DNA of 42,592 bases from Brevundimonas sp. (GCF_013823285.1 NZ_PNLV01000010.1:1-42592); one strand, 5' to 3'. Counted from the first letter of the stretch, positions 19,056 through 30,609 are shown. The notes: generated by a model from the sequence alone, not told the origin. Translations and numbers: made by a program.

Positions 19056-20330
19056 TCAGCGTTTTGGCCGCTTCGGCCGGACATTGTGCGGCCCCCGGGT
19101 CTCCACCACCGTGTCCCTCAGGGACAGGTCGTCGGCGTGAATCACCACCGGTCCGCCCGCATAGCCCAGCACCTCCTTGAGGGCACCGGAGCGCAAGCCC
19201 TTGATGGTCTCCAGATCCTTGGCGTCATAGCGCACCAGACCGCTGGCCAGGTCCGCGCCGGTCTCGTCCAGCAGGACCACGGTGTCGCCCTTGCCGAAGG
19301 CGCCCCGGACCTCTTTCACGCCCACCGCCAGCAGCGACTTGCCCGAAATCAGGGCGCGTCGGCACCCGGCGTCCACCACCAGTTCACCGCGGGTGGCCAG
19401 CGAGCCGCCGATCCACTGCTTGTAGGCGTCCTTCACCGTCGTCGAGGCGGCGATGACGGTGCAGCGGCGGCCCTGTTCCAGATGCTGGGAGCCGCGCGTC
19501 TTGGCTCGACCCGCCGCGATCAGGGTGATGCAGCCGGCCTCCGAGGCGATGCGCGCGGCCATGACCTTGGTGGCCATGCCGCCGGTGCCCACGCCCGCCT
19601 CGGCATTGGCGCCTGTGGCCATGGCCTCGATCTCTGGCGTCAGGGTCTCGATGTAGGGAATATGCTTCGCGTCAGGATCGACACGCGGGTCGGCGGTGTA
19701 GATGCCGTCCACGTCCGACAGCAGGATCAGCAGGTCGGCGCTGATCATCTGGGCCACGCGGGCGGCCAGGCGGTCGTTGTCGCCGTAGCGGATCTGTTCG
19801 GTGACGATGGTGTCATTCTCGTTGATGACCGGCACCGCGCCCATACCAAGCAGGGCGCCCACGGTGGCCCGCGCGTTCAGCCAGCGCCGCCGTGTCTCGG
19901 TGTCGTCCCGGGTCAGCAAGATCTGGGCGGTGATGACGCCGTGGGGGTCGAACGCCTGCTCCCACCCGGCCATCAGCAGCGACTGACCCGCGGCGGCCGA
20001 GGCCTGTTTTTTCTCCAGCCCCGGTCCCCGCGCCCTGGGACCCAGGCGGCGGCGGCCCAGGGCCACGGCGCCGGAGGACACGATCAGCACTTCCTTGCCC
20101 TGGGCCTTCCAGCCCGAGATATCGGCGGCCAGGCCTTTCAGCCGCACGTGGTCAACCTGATTGGTCTTGCGGTCTACCAAAAGGGATGAGCCGATCTTGA
20201 CCACGATGCGTCTGGACTCCGAGATCACCCGTGCAGCGCGCGTCATGCGCCGGGGCTTGTCGGCGTGGTCGTCCGTGGCGGCGTCGGTCTGGGTCTCGGC
20301 CTGCGTGGCCGTCCGGATGTCGTCAGTCAT
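19056..20330 (-). CDS. proB: Glutamate 5-kinase with PUA domain
   Basis: 424 aa. Phosphorylates glutamate with ATP, the first and feedback-inhibited step of proline synthesis. The amino-acid-kinase domain starts at [14 protein letters not shown] (about residue 41) and includes [37 protein letters not shown] and [24 protein letters not shown] follows. The C-terminal 75-80 residues ([28 protein letters not shown]) are the PUA domain. The 40-residue N-terminal extension rich in Thr, Asp and Ala is not part of the fold; an internal ATG at 20246 (MTRAAR) is an alternative start. It begins 20 bases after the obgE stop. Confidence 0.96.
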   Translation of the reverse strand: MTDDIRTATQAETQTDAATDDHADKPRRMTRAARVISESRRIVVKIGSSLLVDRKTNQVDHVRLKGLAADISGWKAQGKEVLIVSSGAVALGRRRLGPRARGPGLEKKQASAAAGQSLLMAGWEQAFDPHGVITAQILLTRDDTETRRRWLNARATVGALLGMGAVPVINENDTIVTEQIRYGDNDRLAARVAQMISADLLILLSDVDGIYTADPRVDPDAKHIPYIETLTPEIEAMATGANAEAGVGTGGMATKVMAARIASEAGCITLIAAGRAKTRGSQHLEQGRRCTVIAASTTVKDAYKQWIGGSLATRGELVVDAGCRRALISGKSLLAVGVKEVRGAFGKGDTVVLLDETGADLASGLVRYDAKDLETIKGLRSGALKEVLGYAGGPVVIHADDLSLRDTVVETRGPHNVRPKRPKR

Positions 20331-20350
20331 GGATTGAATGGGGCGGTCCC

Positions 20351-21484
<1,134 letters not shown>

Positions 21485-22984
21485 CTAGCGCCGACGCAGG
21501 CCGCCGAGAACACCGCGTAGAAGTTCCCGGGTGATGGTTGTTCCGGCCGTCCGAAGGACGGATTTGGTCAGCGCCTCCATGGGCGTCTGGCGGTTGGAGG
21601 TCCGGCGCCGGGGAGCGGCCTTGGGGCGCGGGGTGGAGCGGGAGGGCTTCCGGCTGGGCGTTCGCTCCTCGGTCTCGTGCGCTTCCGCCTTCTCTTCCGC
21701 CGCCTGGGCCTCGGCGCGGGCGGTGAGGATTTCGTGGGCGGATTCGCGGTCCACAATATGGTCATAGACGCCGCGCACGGGGCTTTGGGACATCACCTGG
21801 GCGCGCTCGACGTCGGTGGCGGGGCCGAGGCGGCTGGCGGGCGGACGGATCAGGGTGCGGGCCACCACCGTCGGTGCGCCCTTTTCGTCCAGCACCGAGA
21901 CCAGGGCCTCGCCGACGCCGAGCGACTGGATAGCCTCGGCCGTATCAAAGGCGGGATTGGCGCGGAATGAACCGGACGCCGCCTTCAGGCCTTTCTGCTC
22001 GGCGGGGGTGTAGGCCCGCAGGGCGTGCTGGATGCGATTGCCGAGCTGGCCCAGCACGCTGTCGGGAATGTCGGCCGGATTCTGGGTGACGAAATAGACG
22101 CCCACGCCCTTTGAGCGGATCAGACGAACCACCTGCTCGACCTTCTCCACCAGGGCGCGTGGGGTATCGTCGAACAGCAGGTGGGCCTCGTCGAAGAAGA
22201 ATACCAGGCGCGGCTTTTCGGGATCGCCCACCTCGGGCAGCTGCTCGAACAGCTCCGACAGCAGCCAGAGCAGGAAGGCTGCGTACAGCCGCGGGCTGGC
22301 CATCAGCTTGTCGGCCGCCAGCACATTGACCTGGCCGCGTCCGTCGAGCCCCGTCCGGATCATGTCCTCCAGCCGCAGCGCCGGTTCGCCGAAGAAGGCG
22401 GCCGCGCCCTGCCGCTCCAGCGCCAGCAGGGATCGCTGGATGGCGGCGAGGGAGGCCGGGGCCACATGGCCGTAGGCCTTGCCGATCTCTGACGCGTTCT
22501 CGGCCACATGGGTCAGCAGGGCGCGCAGGTCGGCCAGGTCCAGCAGCAGAAGCCCCTCCTTGTCCGCCACATGGAAGACCACCGAGAGCACATCGGTCTG
22601 GACGTCCGAAAGCTCCAGCATCCGCGCCAGCAGCAGGGGCCCCACCTCGCTGATCGTGGCGCGCACGGGATGACCTTTTTCACCGAACAGATCCCAGAAG
22701 ACCGTAGGGGCGGCTGCGGGCTGGAGGTCCAGGCCGATGGTCCTTGCGCGGGTCAGCAGTTTCTCGTTGGGCGTTCCGGCGATACAGATCCCCGACAGGT
22801 CGCCCTTCACGTCGGCGCAGAACACTGGAACGCCCGCGTCCGAGAACCCCTGGGCCATGATCTGAAGGGTCACAGTCTTTCCCGTACCCGTGGCCCCGGC
22901 CACCACCCCGTGGCGATTGGCGCGGTCCAGCCTGAGGAACTGCGCCTCCCCGGCCCTGCCCAGGAACAGATCGGTGTCGGTCAT
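21485..22984 (-). CDS. HerA-like ATPase (DUF853 family)
   Basis: 499 aa. RecA/FtsK-like P-loop ATPase related to archaeal HerA and E. coli YjgR. Walker A GATGTGKT is at 30-37 and Walker B LVFFFDEA at 260-267; [20 protein letters not shown], about 40 residues further, is the DUF853 sensor region, and [19 protein letters not shown] follows. The last 70 residues are charged and then strongly basic ([19 protein letters not shown]), perhaps nucleic-acid binding. Biological role is not established; HerA proper is a DNA translocase paired with NurA nuclease, and no nuclease gene is adjacent here. ATG at 22984 has AGGAGAG upstream. Divergent from the permease gene. Confidence 0.93.
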   Translation of the reverse strand: MTDTDLFLGRAGEAQFLRLDRANRHGVVAGATGTGKTVTLQIMAQGFSDAGVPVFCADVKGDLSGICIAGTPNEKLLTRARTIGLDLQPAAAPTVFWDLFGEKGHPVRATISEVGPLLLARMLELSDVQTDVLSVVFHVADKEGLLLLDLADLRALLTHVAENASEIGKAYGHVAPASLAAIQRSLLALERQGAAAFFGEPALRLEDMIRTGLDGRGQVNVLAADKLMASPRLYAAFLLWLLSELFEQLPEVGDPEKPRLVFFFDEAHLLFDDTPRALVEKVEQVVRLIRSKGVGVYFVTQNPADIPDSVLGQLGNRIQHALRAYTPAEQKGLKAASGSFRANPAFDTAEAIQSLGVGEALVSVLDEKGAPTVVARTLIRPPASRLGPATDVERAQVMSQSPVRGVYDHIVDRESAHEILTARAEAQAAEEKAEAHETEERTPSRKPSRSTPRPKAAPRRRTSNRQTPMEALTKSVLRTAGTTITRELLRGVLGGLRRR

Positions 22985-23083
22985 GGCGTGCTCTCCTGCA
23001 TGTCGCGGGTCGATTGTTAGCGCAGTGGCGAGGCGGCGCCACCGGCGATTGACGCGCGCCCCGGCGACGCGGACAAGGGAGGC

Positions 23084-24223
23084 ATGAAATCGCCCATCAC
23101 CCTGCCTGGCTCCGCGGTGTCCAGAAACGCCCTGGTCATTCTGGCCGTGGTGGCGGCAGGGGCGGCCATCTACTGGCTCAGGGACATTCTGACGCCCCTG
23201 GCCATGGCGATCTTCCTGTTGATCATGATCGACGGGGTGCGCCGGGTCATCGAGCAACGCACCGGCCTGGCGAATGGGCTCTCCATGGCTGCTGCGGTGA
23301 CCCTCGTGCTGCTGGGGTTCATCGCCTCCATCTGGATCATCGTCGACGGCGCGGCGGGCTTCATCGCCCAGGCGACGACGGTTGTTGAGCGGCTGGACGC
23401 CATAATCGCCGACATCGCCGGGCTGATTGGCATCGAGGTGGCGCCGACCGCGCGCGAGTTGATCGGCGAAATCAATCTCCGCGGCCTGCTGGCCGAGGTG
23501 GCCATGGACGTCCAGAACATCGCCACCGGCGCCTTTTTTGTTCTGGTCTATCTGGGCTTCCTTCTCGCGTCCCAGGTCGGGTTCAGGAAGAAGATCGTCA
23601 ACATGTTCCCCCGCCGTCACGACCGGCAGGAGGCCATGGCGGTGTTCGAGCGGGTGCGCGGCGGGGTTGAGGGCTATCTGTGGGTCCAGACCGTAACCGG
23701 GGCCATGATCTGTGCGGTGGCCTATGTGTTGATGCGCGCGGTGGGGCTGGAGAACGCGGGCTTTTGGACCTTCGTCATTTTCGTCGTGGGCTATATCCCG
23801 ATCCTTGGCGGCGCCATCGCCGGCCTGGCCCCGCCGCTGTTCGCCCTGGTGCAGTTTGAAACCTACTGGCAGGCGGTGGTGCTGCTGACCGGACTTCAGG
23901 CGTTGCTGTTCATCATGGGCAATGTGATCCAGCCGCGCATGCAGGGCGACAATCAGAACATCGACCCCGTGGTTGTCCTGCTGTCCCTGGCGTTCTGGGG
24001 TCAGATCTGGGGCGTAGTGGGCATGTTCCTTTCCACGCCTCTCGCCGTGGCGGCCATGGCGATCCTCGCCGAATTCAAGGGCTCGCGCTGGATCGCCGTG
24101 CTGCTGTCGGGGGACGGGGACCCCTATGCCGACGCTCCCCGCGAGTCCGATGACAAGCCGCCCAGGAAGTCGCTACTGGACAGGCTGCGGCGGAAAGACG
24201 CGGGCGGTTCGACCGCCACTTGA
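23084..24223 (+). CDS. AI-2E-family membrane transporter
   Basis: 379 aa with about eight hydrophobic segments, the topology of the AI-2E (PerM/UPF0118) family: two N-terminal helices ([32 protein letters not shown]), a soluble linker at about 90-150, and a C-terminal bundle with [30 protein letters not shown] and [20 protein letters not shown], the family signature. Members export autoinducer-2 or small ions or solutes in different species; the substrate here is unknown. Strong ribosome site GGGAGG just before the ATG. Ends at an intrinsic terminator at 24332. Confidence 0.93.
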   Translation: MKSPITLPGSAVSRNALVILAVVAAGAAIYWLRDILTPLAMAIFLLIMIDGVRRVIEQRTGLANGLSMAAAVTLVLLGFIASIWIIVDGAAGFIAQATTVVERLDAIIADIAGLIGIEVAPTARELIGEINLRGLLAEVAMDVQNIATGAFFVLVYLGFLLASQVGFRKKIVNMFPRRHDRQEAMAVFERVRGGVEGYLWVQTVTGAMICAVAYVLMRAVGLENAGFWTFVIFVVGYIPILGGAIAGLAPPLFALVQFETYWQAVVLLTGLQALLFIMGNVIQPRMQGDNQNIDPVVVLLSLAFWGQIWGVVGMFLSTPLAVAAMAILAEFKGSRWIAVLLSGDGDPYADAPRESDDKPPRKSLLDRLRRKDAGGSTAT

Positions 24224-24331
24224 TCGCCGCTTTCTACCCCCTATCTGGATCTCAGCAGCCCGGCCTTCCCTCCCCCTCCCGACGGCCGGGCCAGCGGTCG
24301 ATCCTCTCCCCTCCCCGGATCGGCCATAGAG

Positions 24332-24358
24332 ACCGCCGGACGCCTCGCGTCCGGCGGT
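24332..24358 (+). terminator. Intrinsic terminator after the AI-2E-family gene
   Basis: Perfect 11-bp stem ACCGCCGGACG (24332-24342) with CGTCCGGCGGT (24348-24358), loop CCTCG, followed by TCTTAATT. About 110 bases after the permease stop. The 290-base gap 24224-24514 holds this hairpin, pyrimidine-rich sequence before it, and the gdh promoter after it; no gene is convincing there. Confidence 0.75.
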
Positions 24359-24432
24359 TCTTAATTCCGACCCCGTCATCTCCTCTCCCCCCTTTCGCCG
24401 TAACCGCGGCTGGACTAGCAAGCGCGAAACGG

Positions 24433-24461
24433 TTGATCGGGCGCACAACACGGCTAGGGTC
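24433..24461 (+). promoter_or_regulatory. Caulobacter-type housekeeping promoter of the NAD-GDH gene
   Basis: TTGATCG (24433-24439), 13-base spacer, GCTAGGGTC (24453-24461). This fits the Caulobacter sigma-73 consensus TTGACGS, 10-14 bases, GCTANAWC in most positions. The transcript would begin about 45 bases before the ATG at 24515. Confidence 0.5.
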
Positions 24462-24514
24462 AACCACAAGATCAGAACAAAGCGGCCCTGGGCCGCGGCT
24501 CGGACGGAAACATC

Positions 24515-27500
24515 ATGCGCGGCGAAAACCGGACCCCGGCGAAGGATTCCAACGCGGGGGCGGACGAACCGATAACCCTTGAGGTCTTGAGTCGGCGCTT
24601 CATCAAGGCCCTGGGCGCCAAGGGCGCGCCCGACGCCTTGCAGACGGCGTTCCTGCGTCAAGCGTTTGAGGACTACGAGGCCGACGAGACGCCGGAGGTG
24701 GGGCCCGACGACCTCGCCTGCGTCCTGGCGGCCTTCTGGCTGCTGGGCGACAAGCGCAAGACCGGCGACGCGCCCCTGATCGACATCGCCCCCATGTTGG
24801 ACTGCAAGGGCGAGGCGTTGGGCTATGACGCCATCCAGGTGATTCAGGACGACGCGCCGTTCCTGGTCGACAGCGTCATGGGCGACCTGGCCGCCGCCGG
24901 CGTCTCTGTGCGCGCCATGTTCCATCCGCTTGTCGAGGTCGGGCGTGACAAGGCCGGCGCGCGGGTCGACGCTCAGACCCGTGAGTCCATGATCCTGGTC
25001 ATTGTCGACACCCTGCCGCCCGAGCGGCGCGCGGCGGTGGCCGCCAGCCTCGGAGAGACCTTGTCAGACGTACGCGCCGCCGTCGCGGATCACGGGCGCA
25101 TGGCGCGGCTGATGCAGCGCTGTCTGAACGACCTGAACAGCCAGGCGCCGGAAATGGACGCCGAGGCGCTGGAAGAAAACATCGCCTTCCTGAAATGGCT
25201 GAACGCTGATCATTTCGTCTTCCTGGGCGCGCGCGAGTACGAGTTTCCCCGCACGCCGGACGGCGCCTATGAGGCTGAAGCTCCGCTGTCGCAATCCGGG
25301 GAGGGGTTGGGCGTCCTGCGCGATCCGGAGCGCCGGGTTCTCCGCCGGGCCAGCGAGCCCGCTGTTCTGACCAAACAGATGAAGCGCCAGCTGAACCTGG
25401 GCGAGCCCGTCAGCGTGGCCAAGGCCAATCTCCGCAGCCGCGTCCACCGCCGCGCCTACATGGACTATGTGGGGGTCAAGCGGTACGGCGCCGACGGCAA
25501 GGCGGCGGGCGAGACCCGCTTCGTGGGCCTGTTCACCGCCGAGGCCTATGACCGGTCCGCGTCCGAAGTGCCTTTGATACGCCGCAAGGTCAGGAATGCC
25601 CTGGAGCGCGCCGGGAAGGCCCCGGGCAGCCACAATCACAAGCGCCTGAAGAACGTCCTGGAGAACTACCCCCGCGACGAGCTGTTCCAGATGAGCGAGG
25701 ATGAGCTGCTGGAGATTTCGCTGGGCGTCCTCCACCTGATGGACCGGCCCCGGGTCAAGATATTCACCCGCAAGGATCCCTTCGACCGTTTCGTTTCGGT
25801 GCTGACCTATGTGCCCCGCGAACGCTATGACGCCAGTGTGCGTGAGCGCATCGGGCGCATCCTGGCGGCGGCATGGGGCGGGCGGCTCTCGGCCTGGTAT
25901 CCGCAGCTGAGCGACGCGCCGCTGGTGCGGATCCACTACATCATCGGCGTAGAGCCGGGGGATCACCTCGAGCCGGATGTGGCGGACGTGGAGTCCATGG
26001 TGGTGGACACCAGCCGAAGCTGGGCGGATCGTTTCGAGAGCGCGGCGCGCCGCGCGGGCGTGGCCGAGGCCCAGATCGGGGCCCTGACATCCAAATGGTC
26101 CGAGGCGTTCAGCCCCGGTTATCGCGACCGCTATGACGCTGTCGAGGCCGTGACGGACCTGTTCGAATTCGACGTCCTCGGGGAGGAAGGCCAGGGCGCC
26201 CCGGTGGCTGTGCGGGCGTTCCGCATGCCCGAGGACACACCCCTGCAGTTCCGTTTCAAGCTGTACCGCCGAGGTGATCCGGCGCCCCTGTCCGACGTCC
26301 TGCCGATCCTTGCGGACATGGGCCTGAAAACCATCGAGGAGTACGGTCATTCTCTCAAGCCTGCGGGCGACACCCCGGTGCATGTGCACGAGTTCCTGCT
26401 CGAGGATCCGCGCGGCCAGAACCTCAACTTTGCCGATGTGAAGGCGCCGTTCGAGGCTGCCTTCGCCGCCGTCTGGACCGGCCGCACCGAGAGTGACGGC
26501 TTCAATCGATTGGTGGTCGAGCTGGGGGTCGACTGGCGCCAGGCGGCCTTGATCCGCACGCTCGCCCGATATCGCCAGCAGACCGGCCTGGATCCCAGCC
26601 AGGCGGTTCAGGAAGAGGCCCTGCGCGAGCATCCCGTGGTGGCGCGCACCCTGCTGTCCTTGTTCGACGCCAAGTTCGATCCCGCCGGAGGGGGGGCGCC
26701 GGAGGCGCGCGAAGCCCAGGTCAAGGCGTTGACGGACAAGATCGACCGTGCGCTGCAGGACGTGGCCAGCCTTGATCATGACCGCGCCCTGCGCCGGCTG
26801 TCGCTGCTGATCCAGGCGATCAAACGCACCAACTACTACCAGACCGGCGAGGACGGCGAGCCCAAGCCCTATATCTCCATCAAGATCGCCTCGCGCGAAC
26901 TGGCCGACGTGCCCGCGCCCAAGCCCTATCGTGAGATCTTCGTCTGGGCGCCCCATGTGGAAGGCGCGCACCTGCGCTTCGGCCCGGTGGCGCGCGGCGG
27001 CCTGCGCTGGTCGGACCGGCGCGACGATTTCCGCACTGAGGTCCTGGGCCTGGTCAAGGCGCAGCAGGTCAAGAACGCGGTCATCGTGCCCGTGGGCTCC
27101 AAGGGCGGATTCTACCCCAAACAGCTGCCGCGCGGCGGAAGTCGGGACGCCGTCCAGACCGAGGCGATACGGGCCTACAAGACCTTCCTGTCCGGCCTGC
27201 TGGACCTGACGGACAACATCGCGGCCTCAGGAGCGGTGGTTCGTCCGCCCGCCGTCGTCGCCTGGGAAGGGGATGATCCCTACCTGGTCGTGGCCGCTGA
27301 CAAGGGCACGGCCACCTTCTCGGACATCGCCAACGGCATTTCGGCCGACTACGGGTTCTGGCTGGGTGACGCCTTCGCCTCGGGCGGCTCGGCGGGATAC
27401 GACCACAAGGAAATGGGCATCACCGCGCGCGGCGCCTGGGAGGCGGTCAAGCGCCACTTCCGCGAGATGGGCAAGGACATCCAGTCCGAGCCCTTCACCG

Positions 27501-29449
27501 TGGTGGGGGTGGGCGACATGTCGGGCGACGTGTTCGGCAACGGCATGCTCCTGTCGAAACAGATACGTCTGGTCGCCGCTTTCGATCACCGGGACATCTT
27601 CATCGATCCCGATCCTGATCCCGCGACGTCTTTCAAGGAGCGCAAGCGCCTGTTCGAGCTGCCGCGTTCATCCTGGCAGGACTACGAAGCGTCGAAGATA
27701 TCAAAGGGCGGCGGGGTGTTTTCGCGCTCGGCCAAGTCCATCAAGCTGACGCCCGAGATCAAGGCGGCGCTGGAGATCGAGGCGGACGAGGTTGATCCCT
27801 TCACCCTGATGAAGGCCATCATCACCGCTCCGGCCGAACTCCTCTACTTCGGCGGCATCGGCACCTATGTGAAGGCGGAGCACGAGACCGACCTTCAGGT
27901 GGGCGACAAGGCCAATGACGCCATTCGCGTCAACGGCGTCGACCTGCGGGCCCGGGTGGTTGGCGAAGGCGCCAATCTGGGCCTGACCCAAGCCGGACGC
28001 ATCGGATTCGCGCGCAACGGCGGCCGCATCAACACCGACGCCATCGACAACTCGGCGGGCGTGGATTCCTCGGATCATGAAGTCAACATCAAGATCCTGA
28101 CCGGCTCGGCCATCGCGGGCGGAAAGCTGAAGGAAAAGGACCGAAACGCCCTTCTGGCCTCCATGACCGAAGACGTGGCCCGCAAGGTGCTGGTGCACAA
28201 CTATGACCAGACCCTCGCCATCAGCCTGCAGGAGCGCAATGCCGCCGCTGAACTGGAGGCCCAGATCCGGTTCATGAACCGCCTGGAGTCCGAGGGAAAG
28301 CTGGATCGGATGGTCGAGGGGCTTCCCGGGGATTTGCGCCTGACCGAGATGCAGGCGTCCAGGGCGGGCCTGACGCGGCCCGAGCTGTCGGTCGTCACCG
28401 CCTATTCCAAGCTGGAGCTGGCCGAGGACATTGTGGCTTCCGCGGCGCCGGAGGATCCCTTCTTCGAGCGGGTGCTGGAGGGCTATTTCCCCGAGGCGCT
28501 GGGCAAGTTCGACAAGGCCATGAACAGCCATCGCCTGCGTCGCGAGATCGTGGCCACGGTGCTGTGCAACGACATCGTCAACATGTGCGGCCCCACCTTC
28601 CCTGAGCGCCTGAGGGTCAGCGCCGAATGCGACACCACGGCCCTGGTGATAGGGTTCGAGGCGGCGCGGCGCATCTTCCGCCTGGACGAGGCGTGGGACG
28701 CGGTTTCGGCGCTGGACGGCAAGATCCAGGCCGAGGCCCAGTTGAAGCTGTACGAAGAGATCGCCGTGATTCTGCGCCGCCAGACCTTCTGGCTGGCGCG
28801 CCGCGTCGCCCGCCAGAACATGGGCGGGGTGGGTGATCTGATAAAGGCCTATCGCCAGGCGGCCGACGACCTGCGCGGGTCGAGCGCCACGGTCCTTTCC
28901 AGATTCGAGCAGGCCCGTCTGAAGGCGCGCAAGGAAACCTTTATCGAGGCGGGCGCGCCGCGCGAACTGGCTGGATCCATCGCCCTTATGCGCCCCATGG
29001 TGGCGGCCAGCGACATCGCCGATCTGGCGCGCCAGCTGAAATGGTCTGCGCCGACCATGGCGCGGCTTTATCACCAGGTCGGCGCTGCTTTCGATCTGGA
29101 CCGACTGCGCGCTGCGGCCGGATCGCTGGCCTCGGCGGACCATTATGAGCGCCTGGCCGTGCGCCGGATGGTCGAGGACTTTATGGCCGAGCAGGTGGTC
29201 ATCACCCGCGCGGTGGCCCGAGGCTGCAAGGAATCCGTGGGGGAAAGCGAAAAGACCGCCGAGGCCGCTGTGGATGCCTGGGTCGGTGATCGCCTGGGCA
29301 TCGCCGAGGGCGTGCGCAGCACCGTGGACGAGATCGAGCAGTCGTCTCACGGCTGGAGCTTCGCCAAGCTGACCATCGCCAACGTGGCCGTCCGAGACTT
29401 CGCCGCCGCTGCTGCTCAATCCATGGCCGCGACCAATCGGTCCGGCTAA
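24515..29449 (+). CDS. Large NAD-specific glutamate dehydrogenase (180 kDa type)
   Basis: 1644 aa, within the usual 1550-1650 of the GDH-180 family. Oxidatively deaminates glutamate to 2-oxoglutarate with NAD, feeding amino-acid carbon to the TCA cycle. The N-terminal 700 residues are the regulatory ACT-like/helical region (for example DHFVFLGAREYEF, RKDPFDRFVSVLTYVPRERY). The catalytic core begins near residue 820: RFGPVARGGLRWSDRRDDFR, AVIVPVGSKGGFYPKQLPRG with the active-site lysines, GVGDMSGDVFGNGMLLS for the nucleotide fold, and VVGEGANLGLTQAGRIGFAR. The C-terminal 400 residues are the family-specific helical domain. Intact, no frameshift. In Caulobacter the enzyme (GdhZ) also affects FtsZ; that role here is only inferred. 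Confidence 0.97.
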   Translation: MRGENRTPAKDSNAGADEPITLEVLSRRFIKALGAKGAPDALQTAFLRQAFEDYEADETPEVGPDDLACVLAAFWLLGDKRKTGDAPLIDIAPMLDCKGEALGYDAIQVIQDDAPFLVDSVMGDLAAAGVSVRAMFHPLVEVGRDKAGARVDAQTRESMILVIVDTLPPERRAAVAASLGETLSDVRAAVADHGRMARLMQRCLNDLNSQAPEMDAEALEENIAFLKWLNADHFVFLGAREYEFPRTPDGAYEAEAPLSQSGEGLGVLRDPERRVLRRASEPAVLTKQMKRQLNLGEPVSVAKANLRSRVHRRAYMDYVGVKRYGADGKAAGETRFVGLFTAEAYDRSASEVPLIRRKVRNALERAGKAPGSHNHKRLKNVLENYPRDELFQMSEDELLEISLGVLHLMDRPRVKIFTRKDPFDRFVSVLTYVPRERYDASVRERIGRILAAAWGGRLSAWYPQLSDAPLVRIHYIIGVEPGDHLEPDVADVESMVVDTSRSWADRFESAARRAGVAEAQIGALTSKWSEAFSPGYRDRYDAVEAVTDLFEFDVLGEEGQGAPVAVRAFRMPEDTPLQFRFKLYRRGDPAPLSDVLPILADMGLKTIEEYGHSLKPAGDTPVHVHEFLLEDPRGQNLNFADVKAPFEAAFAAVWTGRTESDGFNRLVVELGVDWRQAALIRTLARYRQQTGLDPSQAVQEEALREHPVVARTLLSLFDAKFDPAGGGAPEAREAQVKALTDKIDRALQDVASLDHDRALRRLSLLIQAIKRTNYYQTGEDGEPKPYISIKIASRELADVPAPKPYREIFVWAPHVEGAHLRFGPVARGGLRWSDRRDDFRTEVLGLVKAQQVKNAVIVPVGSKGGFYPKQLPRGGSRDAVQTEAIRAYKTFLSGLLDLTDNIAASGAVVRPPAVVAWEGDDPYLVVAADKGTATFSDIANGISADYGFWLGDAFASGGSAGYDHKEMGITARGAWEAVKRHFREMGKDIQSEPFTVVGVGDMSGDVFGNGMLLSKQIRLVAAFDHRDIFIDPDPDPATSFKERKRLFELPRSSWQDYEASKISKGGGVFSRSAKSIKLTPEIKAALEIEADEVDPFTLMKAIITAPAELLYFGGIGTYVKAEHETDLQVGDKANDAIRVNGVDLRARVVGEGANLGLTQAGRIGFARNGGRINTDAIDNSAGVDSSDHEVNIKILTGSAIAGGKLKEKDRNALLASMTEDVARKVLVHNYDQTLAISLQERNAAAELEAQIRFMNRLESEGKLDRMVEGLPGDLRLTEMQASRAGLTRPELSVVTAYSKLELAEDIVASAAPEDPFFERVLEGYFPEALGKFDKAMNSHRLRREIVATVLCNDIVNMCGPTFPERLRVSAECDTTALVIGFEAARRIFRLDEAWDAVSALDGKIQAEAQLKLYEEIAVILRRQTFWLARRVARQNMGGVGDLIKAYRQAADDLRGSSATVLSRFEQARLKARKETFIEAGAPRELAGSIALMRPMVAASDIADLARQLKWSAPTMARLYHQVGAAFDLDRLRAAAGSLASADHYERLAVRRMVEDFMAEQVVITRAVARGCKESVGESEKTAEAAVDAWVGDRLGIAEGVRSTVDEIEQSSHGWSFAKLTIANVAVRDFAAAAAQSMAATNRSG

Positions 29450-29468
29450 GCTAGGACAGGGACTGATC

Positions 29469-29936
29469 ATGGCGCGGAAGTTCCTTGTGGTGGTGGATGA
29501 CACCCCCGAGTTCGATTCGGCCCTGCGCTTCGCGGCCCGCCGCGCCCGCTCCACCGGCGGGCGCGTGGTGTTGTTGCGCGCCATTCCGCCCTCGGCCTTT
29601 GAACACTGGTCCGGCGTGCGCGAGGAGATCGAGCGGCAGCAGCGGGAGGAGGCCGAGGCCCTTCTCAACCGTTTCGGCGAAAAGGCCGCCGACCTGTCCG
29701 GCTCGGCGCCTGTGTTCCTCGTGGAGGAGGCCGAGACCCGCGACGCCATCATCAAGGCCGTGGATGCGGATCCCGAGATCAAGATCCTGGTCCTCGCCGC
29801 CGCCATCGGTACGCGCGGGCCGGGTCCGCTGGTGGCGGCCATCGCCAAGGAGGGCGCCGGTGTAGGTGGTCGTCGTTTGCCGGTCACAGTGGTGCCGGGC
29901 GACCTGACCGACCAGGAGGTCGAGGACCTGGCCTGA
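29469..29936 (+). CDS. Universal stress protein family
   Basis: 155 aa, one UspA domain. It opens with KFLVVVDDTPEFDSALRFAA, the first strand and acidic loop of the Usp nucleotide-binding fold, followed by GGRVVLLRAIPP. The C-terminal half (EIKILVLAAAIGTRGPGPLV and LPVTVVPGDLTD) fits the final strands. The GxxG-9x-G(S/T) ATP motif is degenerate (GTRGPGPLV), so ATP binding is uncertain. Begins 19 bases after the GDH stop, with AGGGAC upstream, so it may be co-transcribed with it. Followed by the Nfu gene 57 bases later. Function within the family is not specific. Confidence 0.88.
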   Translation: MARKFLVVVDDTPEFDSALRFAARRARSTGGRVVLLRAIPPSAFEHWSGVREEIERQQREEAEALLNRFGEKAADLSGSAPVFLVEEAETRDAIIKAVDADPEIKILVLAAAIGTRGPGPLVAAIAKEGAGVGGRRLPVTVVPGDLTDQEVEDLA

Positions 29937-29993
29937 CCCTGCCCGCGCATGGGCGCCCTTGCGAAGCGATGAACGGACGCGCATCTGAGGCCC

Positions 29994-30560
29994 ATGTTCA
30001 TCCAGACCGAAGCCACGCCCAATCCCAACGTCATCAAGTTCCTGCCGGGCCGCGACGTTTCGCCCGAGCGGGCGCTGGAGTTCCGCACCATCGACGAGGC
30101 CGCGGTTTCGCCGCTGGCCGAAGGCCTGTTCCAGCTGGAGGGGGTCGAGGGCGTCTTCTTCGGGTCTGACTATGTGGCGGTGACGCGGGCGGCCGCCGGC
30201 CCGGACTGGAGCGCCCTGAAGGCGCCGGTTCTGACCGCCCTGATGGATCATTTCACCTCCGGTGCGCCCCTGACGCGAGGTGAGGCCGCAAAGGCCGACG
30301 CCCATGCGGGCGGCGAGGGCGACAGCGAGGTGGTGCGCGAGATCAAGGCCCTGCTGGACACCCGCATCCGTCCGGCGGTGGCCCAGGACGGCGGCGACAT
30401 CCTGTTTGACCGGTTCGACGAGGCCGATGGTGTGCTGTGGCTGCGCATGCGCGGGGCCTGTGCCGGGTGCCCCTCGTCGTCGGCCACTCTCAAGGCGGGG
30501 GTGGAGAACATGATGCGCCACTATGTGCCCGAGGTGGAGCGGGTCGAGCAGACCCTGTGA
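29994..30560 (+). CDS. Nfu-type iron-sulfur cluster scaffold
   Basis: 188 aa with two domains: Nfu_N at 1-90 (MFIQTEATPNPNVIKFLPG, EGVEGVFFGSDYVAVTR) and the NifU C-terminal domain at 112-186 (VREIKALLDTRIRPAVAQDG; GACAGCPSSSATLKAGVE). Cys156 and Cys159 in CAGC coordinate a cluster shared between two monomers. Such carriers receive a cluster from the Suf/Isc machinery and deliver it to apoproteins such as aconitase or complex I and II subunits. The eukaryotic-type Nfu_N domain is normal for Alphaproteobacteria. Stop at 30560, 49 bases before the first HTH gene. Confidence 0.95.
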   Translation: MFIQTEATPNPNVIKFLPGRDVSPERALEFRTIDEAAVSPLAEGLFQLEGVEGVFFGSDYVAVTRAAAGPDWSALKAPVLTALMDHFTSGAPLTRGEAAKADAHAGGEGDSEVVREIKALLDTRIRPAVAQDGGDILFDRFDEADGVLWLRMRGACAGCPSSSATLKAGVENMMRHYVPEVERVEQTL

Positions 30561-30596
30561 AACCAAACAGTCGCTCGTATCAAGCGGCTGGCTGGT

Positions 30597-30608
30597 CCAT
30601 TCTGTTTC
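30597..30608 (+). promoter_or_regulatory. Candidate operator shared by two adjacent HTH genes (copy 1)
   Basis: CCATTCTGTTTC ends two bases before the ATG at 30610. Its reverse complement GAAACAGAATGG matches GAAACAAAATGG at 31202-31213, just upstream of the next HTH gene, in 11 of 12 positions. A GAAAC at 30560-30564 faces it. It overlaps the ribosome binding region, so a repressor here could block translation initiation or transcript elongation. Motif sharing is seen; function is inferred. Confidence 0.35.
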
Positions 30609-30609
30609 C

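Noticed and set aside
17566-19140. 524-codon open frame opposite proA
   Set aside because: No recognisable domain; proA on the other strand is complete with all motifs.
22985-23620. N-terminal extension of the HerA-like protein to 711 aa
   Set aside because: The added part is antisense to the permease gene, is His/Gln/Asp-rich and lacks homology; ATG at 22984 has a good ribosome site.
24220-24582. 120-codon open frame after the AI-2E-family gene
   Set aside because: Contains the terminator hairpin and the gdh promoter, Pro/Arg-rich, overlaps the GDH start.
27701-30091. 796-codon open frame on the minus strand opposite the GDH and stress-protein genes
   Set aside because: Low-complexity composition, spans two real genes and their gap; shadow frame.
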